64,000 nt of DNA, taken from the NCBI GenBank assembly GCA_037974965.1, contig JBBPFI010000003.1:620001-684000 (forward strand). The letters run 5' to 3'. The DNA comes from Dacryopinax spathularia. Lineage: Eukaryota; Basidiomycota; Dacrymycetes; Dacrymycetales; Dacrymycetaceae. The notes under the pieces were generated by a model. The model had not been told where the DNA came from. It was given only the letters and a program-made list of their open reading frames with translations, and did not search any database. Of the stretch, positions 56,839-64,000 are shown one piece after another (position 1 is the stretch's first letter; the number at the start of each line of letters is the position of its first letter). A program made the translations under genes and the position numbers.

Positions 56839-58777
56839 ATGGCGCATCCGCAAGTGAACGGCATCATCCCTCCTCCCGGTCTGGAGCACATGATCCCCCC
56901 GCCGCCGCCGCACTTACCACCCCAACACCCCCATCACCAGCAGCAGCATCACCCCATGCACCCGTCCCATCTTGCGCCGTACCAGCATCCGCTGGCCGCC
57001 ATGGGCCCGCTGCAGCACATCGACATCGGAGGGATGCCCACCAACTACGGGGAGATGGTGCGCGCGCACCAAATACCAGAGGTCGAGAGCATGTGGAATC
57101 CAGATACATCGTGCGTCCCCCTTCCTCCCCTACTTACTCCCATCAGTGCCTGACACCGTTGGGTGGACAGATTACATCTTCATCGGTACATCGAAGACTA
57201 TCTCAGGAAGCGGAACTATCACAGGAGTGCGGATCTCTTTGTTGAGGAGTCGGAGTTGGGGATCCAGATCCATTCGGGTCACATCCCGGCTCATGCACCG
57301 ATAATGACGCCGCAGGGGCTGCTATACGAGTGCGTGGTCAACATCGTGGTGATGGATGAGGAGGTCGCTAACGTGGATGGCTTGTAGATGGTGGCAAGTG
57401 TTTTGGAGAGCTTGGGAGGCGCGCGATGCTCAGAAGTACGCGGACATGACTGCTATTCATACCGTGAGCCGTTTCGTCTTTGGCGGTAACTTCGAGTGCT
57501 TATGCATGCTTGCTCGCAGTACCACGCCTACATGACCCAGCAAGCAAAAGAGCGCGGTTTGCGGATGCCCTTCGAAGGCCCGTCCCACGTGCCACGGATG
57601 ATCTACACCAAGCAAGGTCCCCCCGGTCTCGAAAAGATGGTCGACCGTCGTACCGCCGAACCCGTCCCCGAATCCATCAACAACCACAGCGCGCCGATGC
57701 ACGCCGCTCCCGGCGGGCCGATGCCGCCCCCAGAGCAACCACAACAACCGCAGAGCGCTCGTCTTCCCCCGCCGCAGCAGGGGATGATGGGTCCTCCTGG
57801 GCTTGTCAGGCCAGTCCAGCAACAACAACCGCAGATGTCCACCATGGGTCCGCCGCCTCAACCAGGCATGGTACAGCAGACTCCTACCGCCGGCCCGTCC
57901 TCGCTCCCCTCCGCACCCACGCCAATCCAGACCCAGCCGTACCAGCTCCTCCCCGGCCGCTCCGAAACCCCGCGCAACCCCCAACAGCCACAGCAGACCC
58001 CGCAACAACAACCGCAGCAACAGCCTCCCCAGTCCGGACCGCAGCAGACGCCTCGTCAACCTCAGCAGCCTCAGCAGTCCCAACAGCCCCAGCAACAGCA
58101 ACAACAGTCTCAGCAGCAACAGCAGCAACAACAGCCCCAGCCGCCCTTTCCCTTTCCTCCTCAGCCTAGCCAGGCATCTGGACCGGTTCCCTACCCTCCT
58201 GTAGCCCAACCCGGCGCACCTTCTCAACCCGGTCAATCCGGGCAAGCACAATCCGGTGGCCAACCTGGTCAGCCTGGTCAGCCTGGTCAACAGCAGCAGC
58301 AGCAGCACGGTCGTGCCCCCCGCCCGCCCGCTCTCCCCATGCCCCCAAACCCGATGATGAGCAGCATGAACGGTTTCCCCCCCAACAACAGCGCTGCTCA
58401 ATCTCAACCTCAACTCCCGCAGCAACAGCAGCAGCAGGGGATGCAGATGGCCATGGGCATGAATGGCGGCATGGGAATGGACGGGATGATCCCCAAGCAG
58501 CTGCCGCCGAATATTGGGCTGGACGCGTGGAGGGTCGTCGTTGAGCGGAATGGGCTGGCTGGGAAGTTGCCGGCTGATTTGGTGGATCCTGTTGAGAAGG
58601 TTCGTCTCACCTTCCTTCCTCATCCTTCTCCCCTCCTCTCATTCTTCTTTCCCTCCCTCCCTCCTCTCTCCTGGATCTCTTGTCTGCTTCTAGTATCCGG
58701 TTGATGGGTTGATACTGACATTGATGTTATAGGCAAGGCTTTTGCAGGAAGCGATGCTTGAGCAAACAGCCCGCAGC

Positions 58778-58809
<32 letters not shown>

Positions 58810-59870
58810 GGCTCAGCAGCAGCAGCAGCAACAGATGGCTCAGCAGCAGCAGACACCTCAAGCTGGTCCCTCCGGCCCCGGACCGCAGGGGATGATGCCC
58901 GCCCCCGGCGGCCGTTTCCCGCCCCCAGCGCCAGGCCAACCAATGCAGCCCCAACTCGTGGCTGCTCCTGGAGGGGGCATGCGGCTGCATATGCCGCCGG
59001 GGCATCAAACTCCTGCTGGTATGCAGGGACCACCACAACCTGGTGGGCCGGGGCAGAGACCGCCTACGCCGGGTGCGATGAGTAGGATGGGACCTGGTGC
59101 TGGTCCTGGGCCGGGGGGGATGCCGCCTCAGTTTGCTAGACCGTTCGTCTGATTTCTTCTTTTCCCCATTGCCTTGCTTGACTAAGAGCTTGTTCTTTCT
59201 GTTCTATAGGCCGATGCCCGGCCAGCCTCAGATGATGACCCCCGACCAGATGCACGCAATGAACGGCATAAACGGCCACCTCCCGCCGCATCTCCAGCCC
59301 GGCAACGTACAAATGCATCCCCACCCCCACCCAGGCATGCCCGGCATGCCCGGCCAACCCCAGCCACAACAAGGGCAAGGGCAACTCAACCACCAGCAGA
59401 TCCAGCAGATCATCGCTCAGCGGAACGCGCAGAACCGCGCGGCTTTGCAGGCGCAGGGGTTTAACCCGCAGCTCGGGCCGCCTGGGGGTCCTGGGCAGCA
59501 GGGGCAGAGGATGCCTGTGTATCCGGGACCTCCTCAGCAACAGCAGCAGCAAGCCCAGCAGGCCCAGCAGCAGCAGATGCAGCAAGGGCCGCAAGGACCA
59601 ATGCAAGTCGGGATCGCCGGTGGTGTTCGCAACCTTCAGCAGTCCGGTTCTTCGGTATGTTACGTCTCACCTTCCTTGTCGTGATTTTGCTGATGCTGAG
59701 TTGTGCGTGCGGCAGACCGCCCCCTCCCCGGCGGACGAGACCTCTCCTCCCAATGCAAAGCGGGTCAGGCGTTCTCCGCCTTCCGCTGACAAAAAGGGTG
59801 ATGCGCCCGCGCAGTTCCTTCCTGTCCAGCAGCAGCAGCAGCAGCAGCAGCAGGCTCAGCAGGCGTTACT

Positions 59871-59904
<34 letters not shown>

Positions 59905-60744
59905 GCTCAGCAGGCGCAACAGCAGGCTCAGCAGCAGCAGTCGATCATGATATCCGGTCAGCCGCAGATGAATCAGGGCATGAAGATGCCCGCTGGTTCG
60001 TCTGCTCCGGTTAGTGCACCTGCCGGGCCATCCACTCAGCCTCCGGTACGTTCTGCATTTTCATAACTGTGGATCATCCGCTGACTCTCAGTATAGCCTG
60101 CACCTCCTGCAGGTCGAGGTCGTGGTAGGGCCAATGGTGGTAATGCCGCTCCTCGCGGCCAAAAGCGCAAGGCAGCGGAAGACAACACGCCAGCCAATGA
60201 TGGCCCCAGTCCTGGCCAGAAAGCTGGCCCTCCGATGCCCGCGCCCACGCCTAACGGAGTCAAGTCCTCTCCTCAGCGTGGTTCCCCCGCTACGAACCCA
60301 GGGAAGAACGACAAGAACTCCCCTGGTGAGAAGCCCACGCCACCTTTGGTGCCCCCTGGTGGACCTGCAAGCACGCCGAGCAACGCGCAGCCTGCTACGC
60401 CCAAGCAGGAGAACGTGGGCGCGGCGATGTTCAACGATCTCTTCAACTCTAGCGAGTTCGGTGCTCTCAGCAGCGGCAGCGTCTTCGGCCCGTCTGGCTC
60501 TTCTCCCCGCAGTCTGTCTCAGCGCGCCAACATGGAACTTCCCTTGGATGGACCTGAGGCTCTGGGAGGCGGTTGGGATCATACCTCTCTCAACATCCCC
60601 GTGACGAACAGCGACCTCTACCTTGATGGCCATAATAATGGCAATCAGAATGACGACGAGAACAACTATCAGTTGTACTTCAACCTCGACATGGAGGAAA
60701 GTGTCAACTTTGACGAGACCTCTGATCTCGCCGCCCTCTACTGA
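56839..60744 (+). CDS. LisH-domain, Gln-rich transcriptional regulator, Flo8/Som1-like (1139 aa, 8 exons)
   Basis: Probable nuclear coregulator of morphogenesis. Exons 56839-57110, 57171-57329, 57388-57463, 57520-58599, 58733-59142, 59210-59654, 59716-60045, 60097-60744. LisH motif (about residues 92-125): LHLHRYIEDYLRKRNYHRSA, then DLFVEESELGIQI. Then LYEWWQVFWRAWEAR, the Trp-rich segment that follows LisH in Flo8, Som1 and SSBP proteins. The rest is Pro/Gln/Gly/Met-rich with several polyglutamine tracts coded by near-pure CAG runs (58100-58140, 58775-58860, 59828-59940). The C terminus is acidic and Asn-rich (GHNNGNQNDDENNYQLY) ending FDETSDLAALY, a possible activation domain. Gln tracts of this kind often vary in length between strains. 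Confidence 0.75.
58771..59940 (+). repeat. CAG trinucleotide (polyglutamine) tracts in the Flo8-like gene
   Basis: Imperfect CAG/CAA runs at about 58771-58860 and 59828-59940, with a smaller one at about 58083-58137 upstream of this span. All are in the coding frame for glutamine. The antisense ORFs seen opposite are shadows. Confidence 0.8.
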
Positions 60745-61184
60745 GGTTTGTGATCGTCGTCGCATTCCGAGGGACGCTCTTGTTTCATATTCCAGCGCAC
60801 TTGATAACCCGTTTCCCCGTCTCTCTCGGTCTAATGGTCGGTGCATGTAGAGCGCCGTGGTCTGGTGTGTTCATCCTGTACTCAGTTCGATTTCTTTTCT
60901 TGTTTTCTCTTTCTGTGTTTCGTGTTTGTTTCGGCTCTCATCTCTTGGTCCGTTGTGTCCGCCGTGTCTGTATCTGCTGTACTGTATCTCATAATTGTAT
61001 CTTGAGCGATCTCGCGCCTCCTCTCTCAAACCTGTTCGAAGCACATCGACGCACTCCCAGCGAGCCTGACATGACGATATGGCCAACGTAACGAGTCGTG
61101 ATTATCCGTAAAGACCGTAAGGGGAATGCAGGAGGTATATACATGATGTCACAGAACCCAAACAAGAAAACAAGGGAGGGTGGT
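60745..61184. terminator. Convergent 3' region Flo8-like / Bcs1-like
   Basis: 440 bp between facing stop codons. T-rich stretches around 60890-60950 on the plus strand fit a 3' UTR. No gene seen. Confidence 0.4.
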
Positions 61185-64000
61185 CTAACAAGCCGAGGTG
61201 GTCTCTTCAGCAGCAATCTCGTTAGAGGACGCCGGAGACGTCTCAGCGCTGTCAGCGACGGCTTCCTTAGAATCGGCGTCCTTCTCGGCTTCTTCCCCAT
61301 CGGTAACGGGCTTGTCCACGATGACGGGGGTGGAAGAGCCAGAAGCTAGCTCCGCGGGCGCATCCTTGACAGCGGACTTCGTCGTGGCAGCATCAACCAG
61401 AGCAGCAACGAGCGCTTCAGCGTGTGCCTCGGTGCCTTCCGCAGGCTTATCAGAAGCTGTCTCGGCCTTCTTCTCGGCCGTAGAAGCCGATGTAGCGGGC
61501 TTGCTGGCAGGCTTATCGTACTCCGAGTCAGAAGAATCCGTTGGGGACTCTCCAGCCAAGCGACGTGCAGCGCGCCTCTTCTCTTTCGCACGCAGCAGCT
61601 TCCTCTTTTCTTTCGCCGCGGCTTTCTCAGCTGCTGCAGTCTTCTCCTTCTCCTCCTGCTCTTTCTTGTCCTTCTCAGCTTTCTCCTTCGCTTCTTTCTC
61701 CTCCTTTTCAGCTTTCAACTTGGCCTTGGTCTCACGTTCGGTCTTGACCCAAGCCTCCACCTCCTCGATAGCCTATGGCGAGTCAACACGTAGTCGTAGG
61801 CGACGACGGTGGAAGGACACTAACCTCTCGCGGCCTGGTCTTGTTCTTCAGGAGATAGCCCTGCAGGGCTGCCACGGACATTTCGCCATCGGGGACACGC
61901 TCAGCAAACTTCTTGGCGAGCTCCGTCATCTCCTCCTCGGTAAGGAGCGGTGCGGTACGCTTGGTAGTCTTCCGCTTCATAGGAGGTCGAAGGCTCAGAG
62001 CCTCGACGGACGCCGTGGCCTCGTCCTCAGCTTTCTTCCCTTCGTACGGGAAGAAGTTCTTGAACAGCTCCTCTGCTTGCCATTTCGTTGCGTTCTGCAA
62101 GAAATGAGAGCAGTCCGAGACGTACGCAATGTTCTTACCTTGAAGTCAACCCAGACATCCATGCGACCTGGGCGAGACAGCGCTGGGGAAAGATCAGCTG
62201 GTTACGTCAACACGGCATAAGGGTACCCTCACCAGGATCTAGGCGATCAATATGGTTGGTCGTGGCGAAGAGTAAGCGACCTTCTGTGGCGGCAACGCCA
62301 TCTGACAAGCAAGCTTAGCTACCTATCGGGAGGCCGTTATGATGCGACATACCGAGACTATTCAAGAGGCCTAACAAGCGGAGGAAATAAGCAACTTGTC
62401 CCAGACTCTAGAACCCGGACGTACCGCTCAAACTGAGAGTATTGCCGTCATCCGCAGTCTTAGCTGCAGCGGTAGTGTCGGGAGAACCGGTTGCTTTGCT
62501 GTCGCGACTAGTTGACCTGGTGAAGGCCGCGTCGAGATCTGTAACCGACATGAAGGGATGGCACAGCGGGCACTGACAAAGTCTCACCTTCTAGAAGGAC
62601 GATACAGCGGCTGGGAACGCGACCCATCAACGATGCTAGGGATGAATCGTTCATGCCCTTGGAGCTGAGAGTGACAACATAGATGTCCAGGCCAAGTTCT
62701 CCGGCCAGAGCGTGAATCAAAGAGGTCTTGCCGGACCCAGGGACCTGGACGAAGACAAGACGTCAGAGCATGTCGAAGGCTCGGTTGCGTACTCTCACGC
62801 CATGCAGCAGGTATCCCCGGCGGAATGGGATACCACGGTCGGCGTACCAATCCTCAGACCTATGTATCATCAGCCGCGATGACTACCCCCGCTGAGGGTG
62901 CTCCTCACCTCAGGAAGTCTTTCGCGTCTTCTAGCAACATTTCCTTGATACCTTTCTCCAAGACGATGGACGACAATGGTCGCTTCTGACGGGCACCATT
63001 CCAGCCCCAACGTCCATAGCTTCCAGGCAACACCGTCAGCACTTAGTGTCAAAGAGATTGGAAAGACAAGCTTACATGTCGGCGAGGAAGATATGCACCC
63101 TAAACAGCGAACATCTTCAGAGCAGTCTGTCGATAGCGAGCAGAAATAACGCACCGATGTTCGGCATCCCGTTCATATTCCTTCTTGGCTTGAAGGACCA
63201 GCTGTTTGATTACGTCGTTGTTTCTAGCAACCACGCTTCGAGAAGCAAGTCAGAAGTCGTAGCTTGTTTCAGCTGCATCCGTAATCATACCTGATCTTGA
63301 TGGTCTCGGAATTGCAGTAGTAGTCGTTGCCTTGAATGCGACCGCGGGTGATCTGTGCGCAACATCATTGGAACAACGTGTAACATCACTGAGCAGGAAG
63401 ACACGGACGCGAAGCCAGTGACCGCCGTAATAGATGGTGTGCGTGGTGTCTGGAATCGGATGAGTCCAAGGTACAAGTCGCACTGAAATGAAGACATACC
63501 GTGCGACGGAACGAAAGCGACCTTCTTCGCACGTCCTCCGCTGAGAATCGCCTTGTCGTCCTCATCCTCATCTTCGTCTTCGACTTCACTCTTGTTGTTG
63601 CTCATAACACCGAGCCTTAAGCCGGACCGCGTGGTAATCTCGAATTCACGAGAACGGCTCCACGCGGGTTGTTTGGAAAGCCACTGTGCAGCCAGCTCAG
63701 TCGCAGTCCATGCCTATGCCCGCTCAAGAACGCACATGAATAAGCCCTGCGCATCATTCGGAGTTTTTAGCGCCGAATCAGGCAACTGCGGTCCGCGGGA
63801 TGACTTACAGTCATACGGGTAGTCGTCCTGCGTGAAGTGCGCAGTCAAGAAGAACGCTGAGTTACTGTCAGATTCCCCATCTTGCAGGGTAAGTGGGGCA
63901 GCGTACACTCAATGAACTGAGACCAGCCAGAGGACGCCAGGCGCCGAGCAGTCTCGACGGTCGTGCCAAGGATGGCCAGCTTGGCGAAGTCTTTGACCGC
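61185..64000 (-). CDS. Bcs1-like AAA ATPase, 3' part, runs off the right edge (17 exons in window)
   Basis: AAA protein of the Bcs1 family; yeast Bcs1 inserts the Rieske protein into complex III at the inner mitochondrial membrane. Exons in transcript order: 64000-63907, 63856-63809, 63746-63736, 63683-63500, 63449-63403, 63352-63291, 63235-63155, 63099-63076, 63019-62909, 62859-62799, 62744-62588, 62538-62425, 62370-62353, 62301-62233, 62182-62139, 62094-61825, 61772-61185. Bcs1-specific region: [20 protein letters not shown] and [14 protein letters not shown]: Walker [10 protein letters not shown], Walker [34 protein letters not shown] with arginine fingers. Insertions: DEDEDEDD before the AAA domain and a Ser/Thr/Ala stretch after Walker B. 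The C-terminal 200 residues are Lys/Glu coiled coil then Ser/Ala/Glu-rich, unlike yeast Bcs1; a paralog is likely. Confidence 0.88.

Noticed and set aside
57457-58623. 388-codon minus-strand Leu/Arg-rich ORF opposite the Flo8-like gene
   Set aside because: Arises from the complement of Gln/Pro codons; shadow.
61198-62220. 340-codon plus-strand Ser/Leu/Ala-rich ORF opposite the Bcs1-like tail
   Set aside because: Complement of Lys/Glu/Ala codons; shadow of the coiled-coil tail.

Overview
This window is nuclear DNA from a fungus, most likely a basidiomycete and probably an Agaricomycotina yeast of the Tremellomycetes type. That placement is an inference. It rests on very dense, intron-rich genes with short GT-AG introns (mostly 45-62 nt), CTNAY-like branch sites, moderately high GC, and a gene set typical of fungal chromosomes. 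There is no bacterial, organellar, viral or CRISPR-like content, and I recognise no intact transposon.

I resolve 22 protein-coding genes; two are cut by the window edges. Left to right: MFS transporter (partial, -), HGH1 (+), DOPA-4,5-dioxygenase-like (-), YDR124W-like/MADS-like regulator (+), SF3B1/Hsh155 (-), Sds3-like (+), three-RRM Gbp2-like protein (-), mitoribosomal uL10m (+), secreted serine carboxypeptidase (-), forkhead factor (-), NKAP (-), NFX1/FAP1 (+), DNA ligase IV (-), Mms22/Mus7-like repair protein (+), GRAM-TBC-EF-hand Rab GAP (-), LRR protein (+), hemerythrin-like HHE protein (+), Dcr2-like phosphatase (+), mitoribosomal uL23m (-), HDDC2-type nucleotidase (+), LisH/Flo8-like regulator (+), Bcs1-like AAA ATPase (partial, -). 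Exon joins were derived by hand. For every complete spliced gene the exon lengths sum to a multiple of three and give one open frame.

Themes: nuclear RNA and chromatin (SF3B1, Gbp2-like, NKAP, Sds3-like), transcription (forkhead, YDR124W-like, Flo8-like, NFX1), DNA repair (LIG4 divergent from an Mms22-like gene, sharing a short MluI-box-containing promoter), mitochondrial translation and assembly (uL10m, uL23m, Bcs1-like), and signalling or metabolism. Most neighbours are divergent pairs sharing a promoter or convergent pairs only 40-140 bp apart. Long gene-poor stretches lie upstream of three regulators: 4234-6259, 23753-26837 and 54073-56838.

The least explained feature is a degenerate array in 25042-26650. 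A core with a perfect CArG box and a TTTCGAAATCGCGG block recurs four times at 470-479 bp spacing upstream of the forkhead gene. Other notable points are several microexons (11, 11, 17, 18 and 24 nt), a likely GC-AG intron in LIG4, a MADS-like N terminus on the YDR124W-like protein, and a possible mitochondrial/cytosolic alternative start in the HDDC2-type gene.
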